A stretch of DNA of 16,619 bases. Source: Bacteroidaceae bacterium (lineage in GTDB: Bacteria; Bacteroidota; Bacteroidia; Bacteroidales; Bacteroidaceae). The notes beneath the pieces were generated by a model. That model worked only from the letters and a program-made list of their open reading frames with translations. It did not search any database and was not told the DNA's origin. How positions within the stretch are numbered: the stretch's first letter is position 1; every line of letters starts with the position of its first letter. The stretch covers positions 1 through 16,619 of the forward strand of contig JAEDIG010000051.1 of the NCBI GenBank assembly GCA_016292545.1, given 5' to 3'. The position numbers were made by a program, and so were the translations under genes. Below are positions 7,775 to 14,243 of the stretch, piece by piece.

Positions 7775-9025
7775 TCATTTTATCACCAGTTCCTCTATGT
7801 CGCCCAGTTTGTCGTAGCCGTTCACCAGCACCCTGTCGCCCGGCTGCAGGCCGGAGAGGATTTCATACTGCTGCGGGTTCTGCCGTCCTATCTCTATCGG
7901 AGTCTTGCATGCCGTATGGCCGTCGGGCGAGAGGCGGTAGATCCATCGGCCAGAGGTGTGCTGGTAGAAGTCGCCGCGGGGGATGATGAGGGCGGCCTCA
8001 GGCTTGCCCAGCTCTATCTGCACGCGGTAGCTCTTGCCCAGACGGATGTTGGAGGGCTTGCTGGCGGTGAAGACGAGGTCGCACGTGAAGTTGCGGTCCT
8101 TCACCTCGGGCACCACCTTGCTGATGCGCAGGGGGAACTTCTGCTCCTGATACTGGATGCTGGCGGGCAGCCCCGTGGTGATGCGGTCGATGTAGTACTC
8201 GGAGAGCGAGGCACGCACCTTGTACTCCGTGAGTACCTTGATTTCCCCCACGCTTGTGCCCGACGCCACCTGCTGCCCCAAGGTGACGTTGAGGAAACTG
8301 AGCTGTCCGGCCACCGTGGCACACACGGCGAGATTGTGGATGCGATTGGCCGAACGGGACAGCTTTCGCATGGAAGCCTTGCGGTTGGCTTCCACCATTT
8401 CCCGCTTGAGGAGCGTGCATACGGAATCGTGCCGGAGGCTCTGCAACTGCAGTTCCACTTTTCTGCGCTGGTAGTTGTAGTCCTCCTCCAGCACCTCCAG
8501 TTCCGCCTTGCTCTTGATGCCCATCCGGCACTCCTCGCGGCTCTGCTGAAGGGTCTTTTCGAGCGAGGCCATCTGATGGGCGGCATCCAGTGCCTGCTGG
8601 CGGAGCGTGAGGGAGCGTTGCTCCATCTCTATCTCCTGCTCGCGGTAGTTGCGCTGCTGGTTTTCCCATTCTGCCTGCTCCTCGTCGATGGTGCGGAGCA
8701 GTTCGGGATTGGAGAGCACCAGGATGGTGTCGCCCACCTGGAGCATGGCACCATCCTCGGCCACGATGCGCTCTACGTAGCCGTTTTCCTGCGCATTGAG
8801 CCGTATGGTCTGGATGGGGCCCACGAGGCCTTCCACATCAACGTATTCCATGAAGGGGGCTTCGGCCACATTGATAATCTTGTATTCCTCGGCATCAATC
8901 TTCAGTTGGCGCGGGCCCAGCGAAAGAACGATGGCATAGACGGCAAAGGCCAGAAAGGCAATGCCCGTGAGGAGGTGGTAGAGGTACTTTCTGTACCAGG
9001 GTCGGGGTTTGAGCTGGATGTCCAT
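7775..9025 (-). CDS. HlyD/AcrA-type periplasmic adaptor (membrane fusion) protein
   Basis: A 416-residue adaptor linking inner-membrane permease to outer-membrane channel. One N-terminal membrane anchor lies at about 15-36 after a basic cytoplasmic tail, with no lipobox cysteine. The first half of the lipoyl-like domain is around 73-105 (GYVERIVAEDGAMLQVGDTI). A long charged, heptad-like coiled coil runs about 110-225, the second lipoyl half is near 229-262 (GQLSFLNVTLGQQVASG), then a beta-barrel (about 265-345) and a membrane-proximal domain ending in LQPGDRVLVNGYDKL. Length and order are typical of MacA/HlyD-type adaptors. It lies between the thioredoxin-fold gene (24 bp upstream, a TA-rich gap) and the first permease. 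A long open frame on the opposite strand (7310-9040) is a shadow of this gene. Confidence 0.93.
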   Translation of the reverse strand: MDIQLKPRPWYRKYLYHLLTGIAFLAFAVYAIVLSLGPRQLKIDAEEYKIINVAEAPFMEYVDVEGLVGPIQTIRLNAQENGYVERIVAEDGAMLQVGDTILVLSNPELLRTIDEEQAEWENQQRNYREQEIEMEQRSLTLRQQALDAAHQMASLEKTLQQSREECRMGIKSKAELEVLEEDYNYQRRKVELQLQSLRHDSVCTLLKREMVEANRKASMRKLSRSANRIHNLAVCATVAGQLSFLNVTLGQQVASGTSVGEIKVLTEYKVRASLSEYYIDRITTGLPASIQYQEQKFPLRISKVVPEVKDRNFTCDLVFTASKPSNIRLGKSYRVQIELGKPEAALIIPRGDFYQHTSGRWIYRLSPDGHTACKTPIEIGRQNPQQYEILSGLQPGDRVLVNGYDKLGDIEELVIK

Positions 9026-9049
9026 TGTATATATATATAATGTATACTG

Positions 9050-11035
9050 TCAATCGAAGGCCTTCTTCAGCCGCTCCATGTCGAAATCGAAGTTGTAGAA
9101 GCCGCCCATGCGGTATTCTTCGTTCACGCGGCGGCCGTCGGGCGTGATGGTTTCATAGTGCGGGATGCCGTTGAAGCGGAAATACTCCTGCAAGCGGCTG
9201 AACTCAGCATTAGAGATGCATATCGTTTCTTCGTCGGCCAGCCATTCCTTCACGTAGTTGTGGTATGCCTTGCTGCCTTCGGCCGTTTCTTCGCCCGCAA
9301 TGAACACGAGCTTCACGTCGTCGCGCTTCGCCACCTCCGCGCGCAGCTCCTTGCTGCTCTGTATGGTACTACGGCAGGGACCGCAGCCCATGCCCCAGAA
9401 GTCAATCAGCAGATAGCGACCAGGATAACGGGCCAGGAGCGAACGGATAAGCTCGGCGGGCTGGCCTTCGGGCAGCGGTGTGGCAGGTTCGGTGTACGAC
9501 TGACGGTAGGCATGGTAGTCCTCGGCATGGCGACGGACGGCTTCGTGGGTGAACGATTCCAGACAGTAGGGCAATACGCTGTCGCCTCCCATTTCCCGCC
9601 ACAGACTGTAGCTGCCCAACATGCTCTGATAGTTGCACAACTGCGCCACCAGGCTGTTTTCCTGCTCGCCCATCATGGCCCGCAGTGTGGCATATCTGAT
9701 GTCGAGTTCCGCCTTCTCATTGTCTGAAAACTCCTTCTCGTCGCTACTTATGACGCGAGATACCTGCTTTTGAATGGCTGCGCCCACGGGCCAGGCATAT
9801 TGCATACGGTTGAGCAGCACATCGAAGGAGCTGCTGGCCGTGAGCAGGGGATTGTCGAAATCGATGCGGCTCAGCAGTCGGGCGTAGAACTCCGTGCCCG
9901 TCAGCGTGTCGCGCTCCAGACTGTCTATAGCTGTGGGGTCGCCAACAAGGGCGAACTGTTTGTTGAGGGCATAGTCCATCACGTTTGTGGCAAAATTCAC
10001 CTGTGCGTCGGCCATGGCCAGCTGCCTTTCCATCGGCGTGAAGCCATTGCGGACGGCCTCCTTATGCAGGCGATAAGCAATAAGCTGCCACTGCTTTTCT
10101 GCCAATACCTCGGCCTCGTCCGGTTTTCCATCGAAATTGTAAAGGGAAAGCATTCTGCTAAAGTCCAAGTCTGTCCTCAGCCACCGCTCCACCGCCTGGC
10201 TGCTGCCGCTGTGGTAGTCGCAGCGGTACAGTCCGTCGTCACCGGGGCGCAGGGTTACGTAGATGGTGTCGCCGGGGCGGACAAACAGATTGAGCAAGGT
10301 CATGCCCGGCAACGCCTTGTTCAGGCGGAACAATTGCAGCATGGGATAATCCACCTTCCATCGCTTCTCAAACGTGCCGTCAGTCCGTATGTCGGCCACC
10401 ATTACCGGAGTTTCTTTGCTGAACACACCGTCGTAGGACCCTACGAGCATGGTGGGAGAATCCTCCTCGGGGCTGTAGCCCTCAATGCGTCCGCGAAGGG
10501 TCACGCTGTCGGTCGTGAACCAGTCGGCAAGTGAGGGGTAAGCATCCGCATTGGCGAGTTCCTCCATCTTCTTCATCCGCAGCTTGCGCTTTCCGTCGTG
10601 GATGCCCAGCAGCATGAAGGCCCCCTGCCCGTCGTACTCGATGAAATCGAACACCCGTGTGCGTCTGGGCAGAGGCTCGAAGTGGAGTGTGAAGTCGGTG
10701 GTTCTGTCGGCAGGCGAAGTCACCCATGTGTCCATGGGCAGTCCCTCGGCCGAGCGCAGGGGATAGCGGCGGTTGTTTGCGTCCGTCAGATAGCATGTGC
10801 CACTGATGCGGAAGTTACGGCCGGCGGGATAGTCGAGCGTGAAGCGGACGGTGGTGGCCGTGTCGGCAAACACCACTTCACATGCCTTGAGTCCGCCGCC
10901 CGACACATTTGCACATCCCAGCGCATCCGGGTTCTTCACGATGCGTCTGGCACGGACGGGGGCGGCTACGGCAAGGAGGCCGCACAGGAGAATCATTGTC
11001 AGTTGTCTCATTGTTCTTGTTGTTTGTTGTCTCAT
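9050..11035 (-). CDS. Periplasmic thioredoxin-fold (TlpA-like) protein with large N-terminal domain
   Basis: A 661-residue exported protein. The N-terminus has a signal peptide (hydrophobic LTMILLCGLLAVAAPVRA, about 12-29) and no lipobox. Residues 30-280 look like beta-rich domains, about 290-510 are largely helical, and the C-terminus (about 520-661) is a TlpA-type thioredoxin domain. It carries LLIDFWGMGCGPC with the CGPC pair at C551 and C554, and a GIP (623-625) as the cis-proline loop. The active site therefore looks complete for disulfide reduction or exchange in the periplasm. It lies between the TolC-like gene (15 bp away) and the adaptor, so it is translated as part of the export operon. 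A role in redox care of envelope partners or substrate is inference. Two equivalent starts exist, 11035 and 11011, because a 24 bp unit spanning the start is duplicated; the shorter form keeps the whole signal peptide. Confidence 0.85.
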   Translation of the reverse strand: MRQQTTRTMRQLTMILLCGLLAVAAPVRARRIVKNPDALGCANVSGGGLKACEVVFADTATTVRFTLDYPAGRNFRISGTCYLTDANNRRYPLRSAEGLPMDTWVTSPADRTTDFTLHFEPLPRRTRVFDFIEYDGQGAFMLLGIHDGKRKLRMKKMEELANADAYPSLADWFTTDSVTLRGRIEGYSPEEDSPTMLVGSYDGVFSKETPVMVADIRTDGTFEKRWKVDYPMLQLFRLNKALPGMTLLNLFVRPGDTIYVTLRPGDDGLYRCDYHSGSSQAVERWLRTDLDFSRMLSLYNFDGKPDEAEVLAEKQWQLIAYRLHKEAVRNGFTPMERQLAMADAQVNFATNVMDYALNKQFALVGDPTAIDSLERDTLTGTEFYARLLSRIDFDNPLLTASSSFDVLLNRMQYAWPVGAAIQKQVSRVISSDEKEFSDNEKAELDIRYATLRAMMGEQENSLVAQLCNYQSMLGSYSLWREMGGDSVLPYCLESFTHEAVRRHAEDYHAYRQSYTEPATPLPEGQPAELIRSLLARYPGRYLLIDFWGMGCGPCRSTIQSSKELRAEVAKRDDVKLVFIAGEETAEGSKAYHNYVKEWLADEETICISNAEFSRLQEYFRFNGIPHYETITPDGRRVNEEYRMGGFYNFDFDMERLKKAFD

Positions 11036-11049
11036 TGTTCTTGTTGTTT
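11002..11049 (-). repeat. Perfect 24 bp tandem duplication spanning the TlpA-like start codon
   Basis: Bases 11002-11025 and 11026-11049 are identical. On the minus strand each copy reads AAACAACAAGAACA, then ATGAGACAAC, so both the A-rich leader and the start codon are duplicated. The period is eight codons, so both ATGs (11035 and 11011) are in frame. Gain or loss of a unit by slippage would change only the N-terminal tail before the signal peptide. Confidence 0.95.
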
Positions 11050-11050
11050 T

Positions 11051-12514
11051 TTATATAGGTAACTGTTCTGCCAGGGGAGTGTTGTGTTCGAAGTCGTAGG
11101 CCGTCATGCTGCGCAGGGTGTAGTAGAGGCTCCAGTAGGTGCGCAGGGTGCTGATGCGGCCGCGCCGTGCTGCATTCTTCTCGCTGACGGCGGCGTTGAG
11201 GTCGAGGATGCTGCTACGCCCCAGGACATAGAGCCGCCGGGCCACGGCATGACGCTGCTCGGCACGTTTGTCCGTGAGGGCGGCTATGTGGACGCGGCGT
11301 GCCTGCATGTTGAACTGCATCACCAGTTTCTCCACGTTCTGGCTGAAGTCGTTCATGCCCTGTTCGGCCTGGGTTTGGGTGAGCGCCAGCTGCGACTTGG
11401 CCACCCTCACCTTTCCCCGTCCGCGCCCCCAGTCCAGGATAGGGAGCGACAGGGACACGCTGGCGTATTCCTGGTGCATGAGGTGGTTGTAGGAACTGCT
11501 GATGTCGCGCCCCGTCTGCGAGAGGCCGAACTGCACATAGAGGTCGGCACGCAGGCCGTTGCTGGCCTTGGCATTGGACAGGTAACTCTCGCTCTCCTTC
11601 ACGATGCGCCTGTAGTATTCGGGGTCGGGATTATTCTGCAGGGCCAGCTCCAGGGCAGATGCCAGCGGCACCTCGAACTGCGGCACGCTGTCGGGCATGA
11701 CCAGCCTGAGCCCCACCGTCTGGTCGAGCCCCAGGAAGGAACGTACGCCCTGTTCCACCTCCTTGAGGTTGATTTCTGCGTCCATCACGTTGGTTTCCTC
11801 GTTCAGCCGGTTTATTTCCAGCTGCAGCATCTCGTTTTCCGTGATGGTGCCTATCCTATAGCGTCCTTGCGCCATGCTGTAGAGGGTGTCGGCCGAGGCG
11901 AAGTTCTGGCGTGCCATCTCCAGCTCGGTCTGCGCCGCGGCCAGTGAGAAGAAGTAGTTGCAGGTGGTGGCGGAGATGACTTCGAGCGTCTCGGCATACT
12001 GCTTCTTGGCCTCACGGTAGCGGATGGGCTCTATGCGGCGGTCCCATTTCAACGAATTGTAGCCAAAGAGGTTCTGCTCGTAGCCCACCACCAGAGGGCG
12101 GCTGCTGTAGGCCGTCGTGTTCTTCTGGAACTCGTCGATGCGGCTGAGGCTGCTCTTCAGAAACAGGCTGCCACCCGTCCAGCTGATGTTCTGGTTGACG
12201 CACAGCGAGAGGTCGGCACCGAACTGGTCCTGCTGGATGAACATCGCCGTGCCGTCGGACTGCGTTATCTTGTTCATCTGCCTGTTGATGTAGGGGGCGG
12301 AGGACAGCGTCACGGAGGGCAGGTAGTTGGCCTGATAGCTGCGGTAGCTCCAGTAGGCGGCCAGAAAGGTGTTGCGCGCGCTCTGCACCGAGGGCGACTG
12401 GCTCTGGGCCAGCCTTATGGCATCCTGCAGGCCCAGCACCAGGGTGTCGGCTTCTGCCCCAGCCATGCTTCCCCACGCGGCAAACGCCACTATCATACAT
12501 ATCGTTCTTTTCAT
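11051..12514 (-). CDS. TolC-like outer-membrane efflux channel protein
   Basis: A 487-residue outer-membrane factor, first gene of the operon. The start MKRTICMIVAFAAWGSMAGAE is a signal peptide cut probably after AGA, with no lipobox cysteine. Two OEP-type repeats follow, each with long alpha-helical stretches: about 25-260, including YRIGTITENEMLQLEINRLN at about 218-237, and about 280-487, including RLYVLGRSSILDLNAAVSEKN. This is the internal repeat of the TolC family, and the length is usual. The open frame extends upstream to 12661, but ATG 12514 is chosen because the signal peptide begins there, AAAGG precedes it, and the -7 promoter element lies at 12544-12537. It would form the channel for the adaptor and permeases of the operon. 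Confidence 0.93.
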   Translation of the reverse strand: MKRTICMIVAFAAWGSMAGAEADTLVLGLQDAIRLAQSQSPSVQSARNTFLAAYWSYRSYQANYLPSVTLSSAPYINRQMNKITQSDGTAMFIQQDQFGADLSLCVNQNISWTGGSLFLKSSLSRIDEFQKNTTAYSSRPLVVGYEQNLFGYNSLKWDRRIEPIRYREAKKQYAETLEVISATTCNYFFSLAAAQTELEMARQNFASADTLYSMAQGRYRIGTITENEMLQLEINRLNEETNVMDAEINLKEVEQGVRSFLGLDQTVGLRLVMPDSVPQFEVPLASALELALQNNPDPEYYRRIVKESESYLSNAKASNGLRADLYVQFGLSQTGRDISSSYNHLMHQEYASVSLSLPILDWGRGRGKVRVAKSQLALTQTQAEQGMNDFSQNVEKLVMQFNMQARRVHIAALTDKRAEQRHAVARRLYVLGRSSILDLNAAVSEKNAARRGRISTLRTYWSLYYTLRSMTAYDFEHNTPLAEQLPI

Positions 12515-12536
12515 CACCTTTGCTTGTTTTTTGGTG

Positions 12537-12544
12537 CAAAGATA
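12537..12544 (-). promoter_or_regulatory. -7 element of the efflux operon promoter
   Basis: TATCTTTG read on the minus strand at 12544-12537 is a perfect TAnnTTTG, giving a leader of about 17-20 nt before ATG 12514. At the usual -33 distance (about 12564-12567) the sequence is ATGG, a poor match to TTTG. A weak -33 with an operator just upstream suits an activator-dependent promoter. The 12-mer TATCTTTGCACC recurs in the divergent regulator promoter. Confidence 0.7.
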
Positions 12545-12587
12545 GGTGCAAACCTTGAATCTGCCATCTGTTTTTGCCACTCCAGAT

Positions 12588-12635
12588 GCAGATTGTATGA
12601 AAATCATACACTTTCCTGTATGAAAATCATACACT
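12588..12635. promoter_or_regulatory. Duplicated palindromic operator, copy 2
   Basis: The dyad TGTATGAAAATCATACA occurs at 12594-12610 and 12617-12633, 23 bp apart. The block matches 253-300 at 46 of 48 positions. It begins 43 bp upstream of the leftward -7 element (12544), exactly as in copy 1. On its other side the nearest dyad ends about 60 bp before the rightward -7 element of the regulator gene, so the regulator may also act on its own promoter. Binding by that regulator is inferred from position and from dyad symmetry fitting a dimeric Fis-type helix-turn-helix. Confidence 0.8.
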
Positions 12636-12693
12636 TTTTGGAAAGACAGGCCTGATTTCACTTTTTTTAGGCACCGGAAAGAGGGAAAAAGCG

Positions 12694-12701
12694 TATCTTT
12701 G
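12694..12701 (+). promoter_or_regulatory. -7 element of the two-component promoter, probably leaderless transcript
   Basis: TATCTTTG ends only 4 bp before the ATG at 12706. With a start site 4-7 bp after the element, the mRNA would begin at or next to the AUG. No good -33 TTTG is seen at the expected distance. The protein's receiver domain begins within a few residues of this ATG, so a start further downstream is unlikely. Confidence 0.6.
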
Positions 12702-12705
12702 CACC

Positions 12706-13230
12706 ATGAATCAGAATTATGGCACCATACTCGTCGTGGACGACAATCCCGCTATCCTCACAGCCGTGAAGATATGTCTGGCCGATGTGTTCCAGCGCAT
12801 CATCACCCTTTCTGCACCCGACTCCATCCTTGCCGCCATGCAAAGCGAGCACGTGGATGTGGTTCTGCTGGACATGAACTTCTCTTCGGGCGTAAACTCC
12901 GGGCAGGAGGGCATGATATGGCTTTCGGCCATCCATCGCAAGCACCCCGACATTCCTGTGGTGCTGGCCACTGCCTATGCCGACGTGAAGCTCGCCGTGA
13001 GGGGGCTCAAGAACGGAGCCGTGGACTTTGTCACCAAGCCCTGGGACAACGACGAACTCATCCGTGTGCTCAAGGATGCCATTGACAAGGCGAAGGAGGT
13101 GGCTCCGCTCGACGAGGTGGAGAAGATGCATGTGAAGAAGGTGGTGGACAAATGCCACGGCAACATGAGCAAGGCGGCCGAGCTGCTTGGCATCACCCGA
13201 CAGACGCTATATAAGAAGTATCAGCCATGA
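12706..13230 (+). CDS. Response regulator, receiver plus Fis-type HTH, without AAA+ domain
   Basis: A 174-residue DNA-binding response regulator. The receiver domain spans about 5-127: the acidic pair is D12/D13 (VVDDN), the phosphoacceptor D56 (VVLLDMNFSSG), then T89 and K111 (VTKPW). After a short linker comes a Fis-type helix-turn-helix at about 140-174 (NMSKAAELLGITRQTLYKK). The receiver, with its insert DMNFSSGVNSGQEG, looks like the Bacteroidetes NtrC-type regulators, which normally have a central sigma-54-interacting AAA+ domain and run near 450 residues. Here it is absent, as in the PrrA/RegA plan. It should therefore act with the housekeeping sigma factor. Its stop overlaps the kinase start by 4 bp (ATGA), and it is divergent from the efflux operon, with the paired dyads between them. 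Confidence 0.92.
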   Translation: MNQNYGTILVVDDNPAILTAVKICLADVFQRIITLSAPDSILAAMQSEHVDVVLLDMNFSSGVNSGQEGMIWLSAIHRKHPDIPVVLATAYADVKLAVRGLKNGAVDFVTKPWDNDELIRVLKDAIDKAKEVAPLDEVEKMHVKKVVDKCHGNMSKAAELLGITRQTLYKKYQP

Positions 13231-14117
13231 TTCCAACCATTGCAGCAGTCATTGCCCTCATCGCCATCGTGGCCGTTGCGGCAGTTTACAGGCACCAATG
13301 CCTGCTCCGCGACCGTGCCAGGCTGATGCACGATGCCATACGCCACCGCGACTTCTCCTTCCGGCTGCCCACAAAGGGACTGCTCTTTGGCGAACGGGCC
13401 CTGCAGGAGTCGCTCAACGACATGGGACAGGAAATACAGAAACTTGTGGCCCAGGGGGAGGTGGAGTCGTGGCAACGCCTCACACGCGTGCTGACACATG
13501 AGATAATGAATGCCACCACGCCCATACGTAGCATCAGCCAGGCCTATCTGGCCCGCTCCGACATCAAGGGAAGCCCCTATGAAGAAGGCATCAGGGCCAT
13601 CCGCGACACGAGCATGGGGCTGGCCGCCTTTGTGGACAGCTACCGCAAGCTGACCCAACTGCAGGAGCCTGTGCTGAAGGACATCGGCCTGCTGGCATTC
13701 TGCCACACACTCCCCGCCCTCTGCCCCCAGATACGATGGAACATAGAAGTGCCCGCCGACCTCATCATCCATGCCGACGAGAATCTTCTCCGGCAGGTGT
13801 TCATCAATATGGCCAAGAATGCCGCAGAGGCCAGCGCCAGGACCATTGGCATCAGGCATGTTGCCCGTACACAGAACGCCAAACAGCACCCCTCCGCCTT
13901 CTGCAAGCTACAGGTCAGCAACGACGGGCACGTAATTCCCGATGATGTGGCACGCGAAATCTTCATTCCCTTCTTCACCACCAAACCGCAGGGCTCCGGC
14001 ATAGGCCTTTCGCTTTCCCGCCAGATTCTCATGATGCAGAAGTTCACGCTCTCCTTGCGCGAACGCCCCATCAGCGGCTACAACGTCACCTTCGAGATAG
14101 AGGACAACAGGCTGTAG
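13227..14117 (+). CDS. Sensor histidine kinase, short membrane-anchored form
   Basis: A 296-residue histidine kinase, partner of the preceding regulator (4 bp overlap). A single membrane segment is at about 2-21, then a short linker. The phosphoacceptor region is RVLTHEIMNATTPI, with H91 and the HExxN pattern. The ATPase domain has the N-box VFINMAKNAAEA (N194, N198), a G1-like SNDGHVIP (231-238), the F-box IFIPFFTTK and G2 GSGIGLSLS (256-264). The G1 box departs from the DxGxG consensus (NDGHV), as I recall also in some Bacteroidetes NtrY-like kinases, so activity is still likely. There is almost no periplasmic part: relatives usually have two TMs and a sensor domain. The signal may be sensed in the membrane or through another protein. 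Transcription probably ends at the hairpins that follow. Confidence 0.92.
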   Translation: MIPTIAAVIALIAIVAVAAVYRHQCLLRDRARLMHDAIRHRDFSFRLPTKGLLFGERALQESLNDMGQEIQKLVAQGEVESWQRLTRVLTHEIMNATTPIRSISQAYLARSDIKGSPYEEGIRAIRDTSMGLAAFVDSYRKLTQLQEPVLKDIGLLAFCHTLPALCPQIRWNIEVPADLIIHADENLLRQVFINMAKNAAEASARTIGIRHVARTQNAKQHPSAFCKLQVSNDGHVIPDDVAREIFIPFFTTKPQGSGIGLSLSRQILMMQKFTLSLRERPISGYNVTFEIEDNRL

Positions 14118-14123
14118 GCCAAA

Positions 14124-14220
14124 GGGGAGGCCCTCCCCTACTCGTGCTCTAGAGGATGACGGATTCCATATCCGAGGTTAGCCCCCTCAATCCCCCTAAA
14201 CAGAGGGATTGAGGGGGGCT
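14124..14220. terminator. Two hairpins between convergent genes, probable bidirectional terminator
   Basis: The first hairpin (14124-14138, GGGGAG-GCC-CTCCCC) lies 7 bp after the kinase stop. The second is strong: a left arm from AGCCCCC through TCAATCCC (14180-14194) pairs with GGGATTGA and GGGGGGCT (14205-14220), about 15 bp with one bulge and a 10 nt loop. It lies between the kinase and the convergent BspA-like gene, whose stop is at 14244. There is no clear U-run, so termination strength is uncertain. Confidence 0.65.
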
Positions 14221-14243
14221 TCGGGCCGAACAGTTTCCGAGGA

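Noticed and set aside
7310..9040. Plus-strand open frame of 576 codons
   Set aside because: It lies opposite the well-supported HlyD-type adaptor and the start of the first permease. Its translation is low-complexity and His/Val/Leu-rich with no recognisable domain: a shadow of GC-rich codon use.
12537..12600. Sigma-54 (-24/-12) promoter before the efflux operon
   Set aside because: TGGCAG and TTTGC are present on the minus strand, but the GG-to-GC interval is 14 bp rather than the required 10. The regulator also lacks the AAA+ domain.
12515..12661. 49-codon N-terminal extension of the TolC-like protein
   Set aside because: It would run through the promoter and both dyads and place the signal peptide internally. 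ATG 12514 starts a normal signal peptide.
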